Assembly: GCA_026168455.1 (NCBI GenBank)
Contig: CM047431.1
Span: forward strand, 56,040,539-56,104,538
Length of the DNA stretch: 64,000 bases
Source of the DNA: Theocolax elegans
Lineage: Eukaryota > Arthropoda > Insecta > Hymenoptera > Cerocephalidae
Reading direction: 5' to 3'
Each line of letters opens with the position of its first letter. Position 1 is the stretch's first letter. This document shows positions 35,868 to 47,220 of the stretch, piece after piece. Position numbers and translations under genes: made by a program. A model generated the notes under the pieces. That model was not told the origin of the DNA, ran no database searches, and worked only from the letters and a program-made list of their open reading frames with translations.

Positions 35868-36368
35868 TTATTAAACTCAATTTATATACACTGAGAAAAA
35901 CTGCATAGCAATATTTACTAAAAAATTTAGTAAAGTACATATAATAATACAACCTGATTATTTTATTGATTTCACTATACTATAGCTGAATTATTATAAA
36001 CGTACTTAAATCAACCAACTTTTTTGAACAATGGGTCCAGTTAATTTATTGATATTCGACTGTATTTTTACTATAATTCGCTTAGTTAAATTTACTATTT
36101 AGAAATACTTAATACAACCCTAATTTCTTAAAAATTATACAATTAAAATTTGTTACTTTTACAATATTATTGCAGTATCATTATTGCGCAGTGCGCGCAG
36201 GTTTATATAAAAAAATGTTTTTGGTACGTTTCAAAATTAAAAACTTTTGTTATCAAATTGACAATTATGAAACGTTCCGATATTCGACTTTTTTAAATAT
36301 TGCATTCTTCAAATATAACCTAATAACCTTCTGCATCTTGAAAATGGACGGAAATTTGAACACTTATA

Positions 36369-36809
36369 TTATTTTTTTTATTTTAGATTTTTGTGCCCTC
36401 TTTTTCCTGGCACTTCCTACCGTTTATCCCTTGAGGACTTGAACGGTGTCCACCTACCACCTATGTGTGGGTGCTTTATCCCTCCCTTAAAAACCCCACC
36501 ATCTCGCATTCGCCCGGGGTTATGCCCGTGGATGAGGGAAACCTGTGAAGCAGGGAAAACCTCACCCGATACGGCCGGTGTATTCGAAACATTCTTTTTG
36601 GGTGTCAAAGTCACATTGCGTAGGCCTTGACACCGAAACCGAATGTTTCACACCTCCCGCTCATGTTGTGAAGTGTGAAAAAATACCTAACCCGCCACGA
36701 AAGCCAAGCGACCGAGAACGTCACCCATCCACTTGGGTACCGCGCTCAATACTGCTTAACTTCCGTGACCGGCTGAGGTGCGTCTCCGCCACTCCGCCAC
36801 CGCGTCGGT
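36369..36809 (-). mobile_element. tRNA/5S-headed SINE, copy 1
   Basis: A 441-base insert is flanked by an exact 16-base duplication, AATTTGAACACTTATA (36353-36368 and 36810-36825). On the minus strand it starts ACCGACGCGGTGGCGGAG. It then has a tRNA A-box-like TGGCGGAGTGG and a 5S-like part (GGTCACGGAAGTTAAGCAG, GTGGATGGGTGACG). A hairpin-rich body follows, and it ends in an A-rich tail (AAATCTAAAATAAAAAAAA). There is no protein. Polymerase III transcription and LINE-driven insertion are inferred. Confidence 0.85.
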
Positions 36810-36825
36810 AATTTGAACACTTATA

Positions 36826-37190
36826 ATTTAATTGGTTTTACTTTTGTTACATTTTACGTAGTATCGAAACAACTCGAAGAGTTGACGACAGTGAGGAAGA
36901 TTTAATCATTAAATTATTAATTTTGCGAAATAAAAGGCAACAACCTCCTCAAATAAGATGGAATTTTATAAGTACTGTAGATAATTATTCTAAAGAAGAA
37001 TTTAGAAAAGATTTTCGTCTTGAAAGAGAAACGTTTAATTTTATCTACCGATTCGAAATCAATTTTTTGATTCATTTTTTAATTAAAATAAGTACTGTGC
37101 ATCGAAAACACGTTTTAAATTTTAATTGCAAGTTAGATCTATATAAGCGCATGAATTGCTGCTACTCGAAAAACAATTTAATATCGTAAC
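36826..37190 (+). pseudogene. Harbinger-type transposase remnant (unit 1, frameshifted)
   Basis: The frame reads LILRNKRQQPPQIRWNF, then FRKDFRLERETFNFIYRF, the pattern preceding the DDE core in Harbinger-type nucleases. It soon decays. Compared with unit 2, one T is missing after CGAAGAG (36880s), which breaks the frame. No catalytic triad is present. Confidence 0.6.
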
Positions 37191-37794
37191 GATCCATTAT
37201 TTTTTTAAAATTTTATTTTTTCGGAACACACGTTTGTATGCGCGCACGCATTACGGAATACAACCATAAACATTAAATATTTTTAAACACTAAATATTCT
37301 TGTGTCTATTAGGTTATGACTACATTGTACATATTCGCGGATCATAAATATGGGACATGTAAGGTCCTGTACCGGCTTAGGGAAAACCTACCTTATCACA
37401 TTCGGGCCTTACGATCGCCTTGTTACACGCCTTAGAAAGGCTTTTATGCGATGATGTTTCAGGACCGTTTCCGTTCGGGATGAAATATAAAAATTATTTA
37501 TAAAAAAGACATTATTGTTATTTTATTGAATTATTAAAAATTTACACAAATTATCAACTTAATGATAATTCTCTCTATGGAATTAAAGGGGATGCCGGAC
37601 TCAGGAAATGGTTATATTTAATATTTTTTTATAAACAAAAGAATAAATTTTAGAAAAAATCTTAAACGCCATGCCCGTGGGCATGTTTTAAACAGTATAT
37701 ACAAATTTTTTCAGATTTTTAAATATTGCATTCTTCAAATATAACCTAATAACCTTCTGCATCTTGAAAATGGACGGAAATTTGAACACTTATA

Positions 37795-38235
37795 TTATTT
37801 TTTATTTATTTTAGATTTTTGTGCCCTCTTTTTCCTGGCACTTCCTACCGTTTATCCCTTGAGGACTTGAACGGTGTCCACCTACCACCTATGTGTGGGT
37901 GCTTTATCCTCCCTTAAAAACCCCACCATCTCGCATTCGCCCGGGGTTATGCCCGTGGATGAGGGAAACCTGTGAAGCAGGGAAAACCTCCCCGATATGG
38001 CCGGTGTATTCGAAACATTCTTTTTGGGTGTCAAAGTCACATTGCGTAGGCCTTGACACCGAAACCGAATGTTTCACACCTCCCGCTCATGTTGTGAAGT
38101 GTGAAAAAATACCTAACCCGCCACGAAAGCCAAGCGACCGAGAACGTCACCCATCCACTTGGGTACCGCGCTCAATACTGCTTAACTTCCGTGACCGGCT
38201 GAGGTGCGTCTCCGCCACTCCGCCACCGCGTCGGT
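37795..38235 (-). mobile_element. tRNA/5S-headed SINE, copy 2 (copied by tandem duplication)
   Basis: This is a near-identical 441-base copy with the same 16-base flanks (37779-37794, 38236-38251). It arose by the tandem duplication and not by a second insertion. Small indels distinguish it from copy 1, for example TATCCTCCC against TATCCCTCCC. Confidence 0.85.
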
Positions 38236-38251
38236 AATTTGAACACTTATA

Positions 38252-38600
38252 ATTTAATTGGTTTTACTTTTGTTACATTTTACGTAGTATCGAAACAACT
38301 CGAAGAGTTTGACGACAGTGAGGAAGATTTAATCATTAAATTATTAATTTTGCGAAATAAAAGGCAACAACCTCCTCAAATAAGATGGAATTTTATAAGT
38401 ACTGTAGATAATTATTCTAAAGAAGAATTTAGAAAAGATTTTCGTCTTGAAAGAGAAACGTTTAATTTTATCTACCGATTTGAAATCAATTTTTTGATTC
38501 ATTTTTTAATTAAAATAAGTACTGTGCATCGAAAACACGTTTTAAATTTTAATTGCAAGTTAGATCTATATAAGCGCATGAATTGCTGCTACTCGAAAAA
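38252..38600 (+). pseudogene. Harbinger-type transposase remnant (unit 2)
   Basis: The frame is open from the SINE boundary through KQLEEFDDSEEDLIIKLL, RQQPPQIRWNF and FRKDFRLERETF, then loses similarity. It preserves the frame that unit 1 has lost, so it is closer to the parent sequence. It is far too short to be functional. Confidence 0.6.
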
Positions 38601-38973
38601 CAATTTAATATCGGTACGATCCATTATTTTTTTTAAATTTTATATTTTTCGGAACACACGTTTGTATGCGCGCACGCATTACGGAATACGACCATAAACA
38701 TTAAATATTTTTAAACACTAAATATTCTTGTGTCTATTAGGTTATGACTACATTGTACATATTCGCGGATCATAAATATGGGACATGTAAGGTCCTGTAC
38801 CGGCTTAGCGAAAACCTACCTTATCACATTCGGGCCTTACGATCGCCTTGTTACACGCCTTAGAAAGGCTTTTATGCGATGACGTTTCAGGACCGTTTCC
38901 GTTCGGGATGAAATATAAAAATTATTTATAAAAAAGACATTATTGTTATTTTATTGAATTATTAAAAAAATTT

Positions 38974-39310
38974 ACACAAATTTTAGAAAAAATCTTAAAC
39001 GCCATGCCCGTGGGCATGTTTTAAACAGTATATACAAATTTTTTCAGATTTTTAAATATTTAATTTAATTCTGATTTTTGCGTTGAAAATTCATGGCTTT
39101 TTAGATCGATAATTACCGACCAAAAATTGTTTATTTAATTATTATTAACAAATTTATTATTTTTTTTTAAATCAAAACGTCATGTCCTCGCTTTTCTTTT
39201 AAACTACCCTTGTGAATTTTGTTCAGATTTTTAATTCAATATTACCAAGATAATTCTTATGTTGGAACGTGTAGATCCCTGTAACTTGGGTCCAACATCC
39301 CGTTAACAAT
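38974..39310 (+). repeat. Dispersed repeat E, second copy (split by the duplication)
   Basis: It is homologous to 19606-20005. The first part of this copy is at 37588-37724, and the tandem duplication separates the two parts. Shared strings include GCCATGCCCGTGGGCATG and GTAACTTGGGTCCAACATCC. Confidence 0.7.
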
Positions 39311-39326
39311 AATTATATAATTGATT

Positions 39327-39908
39327 TAGAGGTGTGCGATTACCCAAAATACACGTCGAGTCGTGTCGAGCCCAGATCTATTTGGGTTATCCGAAAAATT
39401 CGGACTGCCCCAAAATACTCGATTTACTCGCAAATTTTGGGCTGCCGATAAATTTCGAACTATCCGGCAATCTTGTGCTACGCGACAATCTCGGGTTATA
39501 TAAATCTAGTAATAGAGTTACTCTGTGTATATATACTGAGAAAAATTTGCTAGTAAAAATTACTATTTTAATGGTAAAATGAGGAGAGACTTGCACAATT
39601 ATAAAAATTGCTATTAATAATGGTAAAAATTGCCATTATTAATGGTAATTTTTCCAAAATGGTAGCATTTTTTACTAATATTAACAGCAATTTTTATACT
39701 TGCGCAAGTCTATCCTTCGTTTACCATTAAATAGTAATTTTTACTAAATTCTCAATGTATTATTAAACTCAATTTATATAAGTGGTAAAGTTGGTACCCC
39801 GAGTTTCAGCGGGAAGTTCGAAAATTTTCTCGGGTGTAGCTCAAAAATTGTCGGGTACCCGTGTTTTTTTAATCGGGCTACTCGAACAACTCTTCCTCCA
39901 CACCTCTG
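39327..39908. mobile_element. hAT-like non-autonomous element carrying a nested MITE
   Basis: The ends TAGAGGTGTG and CACACCTCTG are inverted repeats of the hAT type. The flanking eight bases (AATTGATT / AATTAAAC) agree only partly. Inner sequence has CGAG/CTCG-rich strings (TCGAGTCGTGTCGAGC). The TACTGAGAAAA MITE, copy 2 (39534-39759), lies inside. Part of this element, AATTTCGAACTATCCGGC onward, also occurs at 35563. Confidence 0.55.
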
Positions 39909-40671
39909 AATTAAACGTATCCAAATGTAAGTAAAAACTATAAAACTTCGATTAGAATATTGAAATGCAATTGTCCTCTGAAATTCTTACCAAAACATTT
40001 ACTGAATATTAATAATTCGTTATAGACTATATTATTGTCAAAATTTCTACCGCGACAGCTCATACTAAATTTTCGTCTATTTATTGTTCGTTATTATGCA
40101 TTGCTTCATCTAATCGACTTAATATTTTTATACATATATTCTTTATAAATAAATAAATGAATAAATAAATAATACGTTTTGTGTATGTATATTCAACTTA
40201 AACATTTAATCAAAATTTTACATAAACCTATACCTATATATGGTCTTAAGTCGAAACAACGAGGAAGATCTACCCGTAAAATATTGTATATTATTTAAAA
40301 GAGCAACAATGCATCACGTCTTGTGTCTCCGAGTACACGTATAATCATATATACATATATAAATAGACATACACACACACACATATCCATAGTATGCAGA
40401 ACCAGTACATTCTCCATTAAAGTTATTACATATACGAATCGAGTTCCCGTTTCGGGCGTACATACTCGATATATCTATATACATATATAAACATTCTGTT
40501 TTTTTATCTCGTCTCCGTCTTCAAGTTTCCTTTCTCTCTACCTCTTCCTCTTTATATACCTGTGGCACAGATACTCGTACATCTATGTATGCAAATGTTC
40601 TACTTCATCCAAAATTATATTATTTTATTGCGAACAAAGTAAATTGTACGATGTGTATTGTTTTATACATC

Positions 40672-40710
<39 letters not shown>

Positions 40711-40948
40711 CTTATTTTTGAATCTGTATGCATGGTCAATGGTAATACGTTATAATGTAACTCTCTACTTTACTAGGATTTATTATTATTTCTTTTTTTT
40801 CTTCTCTTTATTGATTGACGAATATTAACAAATTAAACTTATGCACAACTTTCATCTCATTGGGAGTGGGTGACGATTAAGGTCGTTGTACAAATATTGT
40901 ATTATAAATATTATATTGATTAAATAAGGAGTAAATAATTTAGTAATA
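39909..40948. other. AT-rich stretch with microsatellites
   Basis: No gene is seen. It contains (CA)n near 40371-40382 and a (GA)n run at about 40676-40704. It looks like ordinary intergenic or intronic DNA. Confidence 0.5.
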
Positions 40949-41470
40949 TTAGTTTAATAAAATAAGATTATAATTATTCGGCTGAATGTAACTCCGCGCT
41001 ATTCCGCATTCACACTTGCACATACATACATAGTCGCTGATGTCGCCTGTATCTCCAATGCTGGTTCTTCCGGCCTTGGGCAGTTGATTTTCGTCTTTTC
41101 GTCCTTGCCGAAATCGGAGCGGCTTCCGATCCCTCAACGCTTTACGGGTTATCCAGGAATCCTGAGGCGTCCCCCAGGATACTGTCAAGGAGTAGTTTTC
41201 GATGACGCCGAAGCTCCGACGTAACGGGATGGTGATGATTTACCAAGTTGAATGGTGTTCCAAAAATCTTGAGCCACGGCCATCAGGCTTGACGGTCGGA
41301 GCCAGTCTACCGGTTTCGTCTCAAATTGATCGCGTCCCCCTTGCCACGTCGTAGCACATAAGCGTGGGACCATATCCTTAACGATGAGTATGTCGCTTAT
41401 CGGTAGACTCAAAGGAAACGTTACAACGTGTCCTGGTGGCGGTCTTTTGTATTCGTCGATAGACTTGTTG
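40949..41470 (-). pseudogene. GC-richer, coding-like fragment of unknown identity
   Basis: Base composition jumps above the surroundings. One minus-strand frame reads YKRPPPGHVVTFPL, LPISDILIVKDMVPRLCATT and VDWLRPSSLMAVAQDFWNT up to a stop near 41187. The frame then shifts to one reading ENYSLTVSWGTPQDSWITRKAL. Two overlapping frames that hand over to each other suggest an old gene or transposon fragment with a frameshift. I do not recognise the family. The WLRPSSL segment faintly recalls the FAD region of aldehyde/xanthine oxidases, but this is not enough for a name. Confidence 0.35.
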
Positions 41471-42839
41471 GTAAGTATCGGGAAGACGCGTCGTTCAGCG
41501 TTTAATGAACAATATTACAATATGCAACGTATCATACGACTTGATTTAATTATATATAAATAGTTTATTACAATTTTAAAATACGCTTTCAAAGGAAATA
41601 AGATGGATATATACGTAAAAAGTTTTTTTAATTGAAATGAAGAGTATTCAACAAGATAATTTGTATCACTCTATAAATATATATAAGTATAAATATATAT
41701 TAATTTTGATATAATAGATATTTATGTATACCAGAAAAGAAGAGGATTGTTAAAAATGTTTACTTTTTATACTAAGGTATAATATAATAAAGCTATTACA
41801 ATTTCGACTATATATTTTAGCAAATATTCGCACGAATAATAGGTATTTTCGTTAAAAATTGCATTAAAAATTAAATTGAACATACACGGTCAAAGTAATA
41901 ATAATAAAATTACACCTCTATATATAGTTTACTGTATAAGAGAAAATATTATGATGTTTAACAAACCATTTCTCTCACCGACGAACACTAACAAAGTCAC
42001 GATAACCAATTAAACAACCGCTGCCAATTCATTGACACGTATAGTTACCTCAAAATGAATGAGTCGTTCAAATATGTAATATATTATTCTAATATGAAAT
42101 TTGTTAGTCATAATTATATAGTCTCCACCTAGCATTGAAAATCTTTACCATATACGAAATAAAATTTTATCAAAAACAACCCTTTTATATATTACACTTT
42201 TTCCCTCAAGAAATACTCGGTGAATAGTCTGAAATTTTTACGGAAAATACCATTTTGACGGATTAGGTTCCAAGATGTGACAAATTATCAAAAAATATCA
42301 GTTTTGTCTTAATAACTTGAAAATCAATAGAGATATTATGAAAAACCCAAGTCAAGAGCAAAGATTTGTATCGTTCTTCACAAATTGCACGCGTTGACAA
42401 ATTAAAAAAAGAAACATCTGTATCTGTAAAAACTTTCAAAAATGAAAAATCGAGTATAAAACAATAGCGGATCTACAGATCCAAAAATAAATTATTCTTC
42501 TTCAATTTGAAAATCGAAAAAAATATTTCATGCTCAAACCCATCGATATTAACCGAGTATAGTTTCAGGAAATATGCTATAGTATACTTATTAGATTTGT
42601 ACTCGGATACGTCAAAAGATACTTGTAACATGCTTTTATGCAAATCGAAAAATCTCACCGTTACAAAGCTTTCTCTACGAGGACGCAAAAAACTCCACTA
42701 ACCCCCCTCCAAAAAAAACAACAAAATAAATAATTTAAATTCTCGCGTTATTGCGATTGTGTGATAATTTGCGTAATTAAACGTGTACATAGCGGGGCAT
42801 ATATAGGTGTACATATCCTCGTTAGAAAAAAAGCTATAC
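41471..42839. other. AT-rich non-coding stretch
   Basis: No gene, tRNA or clear repeat was recognised. Frames near 42473-42701 on both strands are short and overlap each other, so they are probably chance. Confidence 0.4.
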
Positions 42840-43312
42840 TTGCATAAAAAAGCACGCACGCACGCGCCGCGTATATACGCAACGTTCGAAAACCCCTGGC
42901 GTTATAGTTCCGAGCTCGTCCACGGTGAACGCTACCCTCGAGCAGAAAACTTAAGTTAACGTGCACGCATATATACCTATATCTAATAGAAAGAGCGAGA
43001 GCGAGAGAGAGAGGAAAGGGACGGCAGGTAGGGGAGGGGGGTGTATCGAGGGAAAAGCAAGCTCTCGCAGCTTGCGGGAAAAGCTCGCGCGAGTCTGCTG
43101 CTGCCGTCGGTCGCGCGCGCGCGGCACGCAACTTTGACCACCCGAACGCAACCATCGTATATAACCTACCGAGTACTTATTCACTTTTTTCCTATATTGT
43201 TTTTTTACGTTACATTGACGTATATGTGTACACGGGTGTACACAGTGTGCGTGCGCGAGTGTGTGTCGTTGACCCCTTTTTTCACCCCATCGCTCTTTCC
43301 TTCCCTCTCCTC

Positions 43313-43354
<42 letters not shown>

Positions 43355-43720
43355 CGTCTCTCACCCTCTCGTAATTTTACACGATAGTGTAAAAGTGAAC
43401 GTGCATCCAGACACACGCGCACACGCGTATACGTGCGTGCGTGTGTAGGAGGTTCAACCGAAATTCCGTTCGATTTTCGTCTCTCTCGTCTCCCACTCCC
43501 AGTTGATGTATTTTGAAGCTTAACCTAAAAATCGTGTACACACCGTGTTGGTGGAACGGTGAGGAGGGGGATCGGCGGATCGGGGTAGAGTGGGAGCGGG
43601 TTGCCGAGAACGGGGCGAGGGGGCGAGGGGGGGGGGGGCGGACAGAGGGAGAGGCGCCGATTAATTCGGAATAATCGATCCGAGGGGAGGCGGCGCGCCG
43701 CGGACGCGCAGGCCAAAACA
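42840..43720 (+). promoter_or_regulatory. CpG island with GA/CT tracts, candidate promoter
   Basis: Here are strong CpG density (GCGCGCGCGCGGC, GGCGGCGCGCCGCGG), a (CT)n run at about 43316-43347, a GA-rich part at about 42992-43016 and a G run at about 43630-43639. Such GAGA-rich GC islands often mark promoters in insects. Long open frames through it on both strands are low-complexity Ser/Leu or Arg/Glu artefacts. Confidence 0.45.
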
Positions 43721-43769
43721 ATGGAGGGATCGTCATCCTCGTCTTCTTCGACGGTTCCGATCTCGCGAG
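43721..43769 (+). CDS. Candidate first coding exon, MEGSSSSSSSTVPISR (partial gene)
   Basis: The ATG sits in a good context (CCAAAACAATGG) at the end of the CpG island. It opens a Ser-rich frame, then meets a possible donor (GAG followed by GTTGGG) at 43770. A second possible donor (GGTTGG followed by GTACTT) lies a few bases later. No second exon was found within the window, so the gene, if real, has a long first intron. The product is unknown. Confidence 0.3.
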
Positions 43770-44026
43770 GTTGGGTACTTATCGCAAGATCCGGCGATTC
43801 CCTCCCTTCGTTTCTCTCACTTTTCTTCTTTTATCTCGACGTTTCTCCTCTCTTTTCTCGCTCGAGCGTCTATTTTCGGGGTGGCTCACGGTTTAGGTTA
43901 CCTCGGACATTTTTCGAGTACTATATTTCGAGTATTATATTTTTCAACTTTCTCTTTCCCCTGTTTTTCTTCTCCTTTCTTTCCTTTCCTCGATCGTGTC
44001 GTATTTACGCGCTCATCTCTTGCCTC

Positions 44027-44064
<38 letters not shown>

Positions 44065-45674
44065 CGTTTCCGAGGGTTTGAATATTTCATCGAGCGCGGG
44101 GCTCGGGCAGGAGAGGGGAGGGAGAAAATCGAACGTTATCGTTCGGAACGTCTTTGCCTCTTTCTGTCTTTTTTCGTGGATTTTTCACGATCTTAGCTTT
44201 TTTTTATACTCGAGAGGGAAAATGAATTACCTTTTTTTTTGAGTGAAATTCGATCAACCGGAATACGAATCCTTTAAAATTAACATTGTTAATTATGCAT
44301 CGGAGCCTTGAAATCGTTTGACTTGTTTTGTTAAATAATACACCGAATCGAATATAAATATAACGTTCTATAGTTTTATTTATTGATCTCACTTTTCTAT
44401 TACTATATACATATATATATATGTATATATATATATGTGTGTGTGTCTCTGTGTCTGTGTGTATGCACACATCGTAGATAATAAATTTGTACATTATTCA
44501 ATTTTTCTCTCGTTAGACGATGTCGCTCGTTAAGAATGAACTATATATATATTTCACGAATGTAAAAAAAAGAGATAGGATTCATATTTTTCCTTCTCAC
44601 ACGATACCGGGTTATTGTATCTTGGGTTGGCAACTAGAAAAAAAATTCCACATCTACGCGTACTGTCCATCCGGTAAATAAATAAACAAATCGACGCGAT
44701 ATTAGTAAAAATTACGTAACGAATAGATAAAATATAAAAATGTGCGCGTATCGTTGTTCATACCTTTGGTATAACAATACGGTTTCCACACTGTATCCTA
44801 TATCACCGTTTAGATATATATATACACACAATTTTTTTTGTTTAAGTTTTCATTTGAGAAAATATATAATGTATATACACATCTACACGTTATATCGTAA
44901 GTTCTATTCGTTTGGAGTGATTAAAAGTGCACAGCGACGAGAAAAAATAGTTAATTTTCTTTGAAAAAATATTTAATTACGCTTACTTAGAATTTAACGA
45001 AAGCATCGTGTAATTCGATGTTAAACTCTCTCTTTTTTTCTCTTTCCTATTTTTTTTTCTTTTTTTTTTCATATCGAACTTAAGTAGTGCGCGCAAAACG
45101 AAATAAAAAAAAATAAATAAAAAAAAATATTGGGTAGAAAAATAATAATAAAAATCGATACGATTAAAAAAAAATCATTATTTTTTTATTGCGTCAAAGA
45201 ACAAACGGTATGTATATATGTGTATATTACCAAGGGAGAAAAATATTCTTTTGATAATGAACAGTATGTGTGGATTTATGTTTGGGGAATGCGGCGCTTT
45301 GAGCACGGTAATTCGGAAAGTAAATTAAACTTTGATTGCATTTACTTGTGAATTCCAGTATTGAAAAATAGAACAAGAACCCACGGTTACACCTAATAGT
45401 AGAAATTCCGGTACAAATAAGGGTAAAAGAGCAACGTTCTTTTTTTTTTACCCGATAAGACATGGCGAGTCGATGATAAATATATCGATATAGCGAAATT
45501 CTATTTTTGATTAATCTCACAATTTTTACATTTCCACTGAGAACAATAATTCGTGATTGATAATTATAAAAAAGAAAAATAAGTGAAAAGTGTATACGGA
45601 AGGCTAAAGTGATCAACAAATTTAAGAAATTTAAAACCCACTTATCAGAGCTGTTATAGCAGTACAGATATACC
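43770..45674. other. Non-coding, CT-rich then AT-rich stretch
   Basis: Pyrimidine-rich tracts (CTCTCTCT runs near 44030-44065) follow the candidate exon. (TA)n/(TG)n microsatellites near 44405-44460 and AT-rich DNA come next. No gene seen. Confidence 0.45.
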
Positions 45675-45785
45675 TATATATCGATGCCTCGTACGAAGAA
45701 AAGCACAGTTCAGATTTTGTAATGTTATTTTAAATGGAAAAATCTGAGTTGTGCTTTTCTTCGTCCGAGGCGTCGATATATATAT
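45675..45785. ncRNA. miRNA-precursor-like hairpin
   Basis: The arms 45675-45718 and 45737-45783 pair almost fully. CGATGCCTCG, ACGAAGAAAAGCACA and TCAGATTTT on the left match CGTCGATATA, CCGAGG and TTGTGCTTTTCTTCG on the right. One T-C mismatch and a few G-T wobbles interrupt roughly 38-44 pairs, around a loop of about 18 bases. Length, loop size and near-perfect pairing fit a pri-miRNA or an endo-siRNA hairpin; a tiny foldback transposon is the alternative. The strand transcribed is unknown, and I cannot match it to a named miRNA. Confidence 0.45.
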
Positions 45786-47220
45786 ATATATCGACCGCGC
45801 TTAGCAACATGTAAATAAAAAAAGAAAGTATAATAAACTTTTATATTTTTTGTTTGGTGCTCCATATATGTATATATACGTAAATATAGAAAGTTGTATA
45901 TAATATTTATTCGCATTGTTTACGTACGTCTCTCCGTTTGTGTGCGAGTGTGTGCGCGTCCACAGACACGTTGTATACGTATTAAATTTTCTATTTTATT
46001 CTTTTTTTTTTTTTTCGTCGTGCTCGTCGTTGTAAGACTCGAGAAAAAGTTTAGCCTTTTACAGTTATAAAAAGTTGTTATACTCGTACTTCGGTTTGAC
46101 ATACATGAGCAACTCCCAGAGAAAAGTTTACGTTGGTGCGCATAAACTTTCAAGGAGATCGTGTGCATAAAAATTATAATCTAATAATAAAAGCCGACAC
46201 TATATGGTAGAAATCGCATATATCCACGATTACTACCGGTGGGGGGGGGGGTGAAGGGGGATATCGATATTTTCGTTCGATTAAACAAAATTCTAACAAC
46301 ACACACACACACACACACAGACATATATATATATAGATACATTATTTATATATATGTGATGCGATCTACAATAATTTACTAGTTTTCCTTCGTTTATTTT
46401 TTTACATATAGGTATACACAATACGCGGGAGTTTGTTTTGTGTATCGAACTTATACTGTTGTATACATGGTTTATATACCTAGTTTACAGTGTGTTTAAT
46501 AAAATTGTATTTGAATGTAAATATTTTTCGGTTAGAAATTTCGTAGAGTAAATCATTTACTCTTATGCAAAAACGAAACTCATTCTAAATTTTATTATGC
46601 ACTGAGAAAAACGATTGTTTCATTCAAAGAAATCATGAATTTCGTAGCGTAAAATTTTATATCATTTGCACCAAATGTCGATTTCTTAATGTTCAAGAAA
46701 TATTATTTTACCATAACAAACTTTTTTTCGTAAAAGAAAATCTTATATGAAGCACATAATTATTCTTAACAGTTAAAAAATATGATTGAAGAAAATAAAT
46801 AATTTTTAGAAAATGTAGAATTGCAAGGAAAACACTTATTTGATATGAATTATAATACAAATAAATTATTATTTACAGATATGTGAAAATTTAATCTTAA
46901 TTTATTTATTCTTATTAATATTCTTTAATATAATAATAACATATAATTTAAATGTTAATACATGTCAATTGCAAAAACTGATTAATTCACTATAAACTCG
47001 TATCGAAATCACAATTCTTACTTGTAAATGATTTAATTACACTTGACTTGTCAAATCAAGTGATAGAAAACTTTATTATTAAGTCACGTGCCTTTCGCCG
47101 TATTTTAATCCACATTTCTTAATAGTTAAGGAAGATTCTTTCTCCCAAAGAATTACTTATATATCAACAGTTGAAAAATATACATCGTCACCATAAACAT
47201 AATAAACTTAATTTTCATAA
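45786..47220. other. Non-coding stretch
   Basis: It includes a G run followed by (CA)n at about 46241-46320 and a possible MITE end GCACTGAGAAAAACG at 46602. No gene seen. Confidence 0.45.

Larger units (their letters stand above)
36289..37724. repeat. Tandem duplication unit 1 (about 1.43 kb)
   Basis: This unit is repeated from 37722 onward to about 39060, with few differences apart from a deletion of about 100 bases in unit 2 (counterpart of 37540-37640). It contains the SINE, the transposase remnant, the Harbinger right end, flanking DNA and the start of repeat E. TTTTTAAATATT occurs at 36289, at the join (about 37719) and at the end (about 39049), which marks the breakpoints. Confidence 0.85.
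35432..38693 (+). mobile_element. PIF/Harbinger-like element, rearranged and partly duplicated
   Basis: The left end GGTCGTATTCCGTAATGC and right end GCATTACGGAATACGACC (38676-38693) are exact inverted repeats, flanked on both sides by ATA (35429-35431 and 38694-38696). A 3-bp duplication is the rule for PIF/Harbinger. The interior encodes a degenerate piece that reads like the N-terminal region of Harbinger-type nucleases. It is interrupted by a SINE, by a MITE-bearing insert (about 35563-36175) after which the left end restarts (36183), and by a tandem duplication. A second right end at 37265 also abuts ATA. Confidence 0.65.

Noticed and set aside
36391..38237. Frames of 79-114 codons at 36391-36811 and 37893-38237
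   Set aside because: They lie on the antisense strand of the SINE copies, which are non-coding RNA-derived elements.
43041..44242. Long frames (up to about 213 codons) through the 43-44 kb region
   Set aside because: They are made of (CT)n, (GA)n and GC-island DNA, have low-complexity Ser/Leu/Phe content and overlap on both strands. Only the short Met-Glu-Gly-Ser start at 43721 was kept as a candidate.
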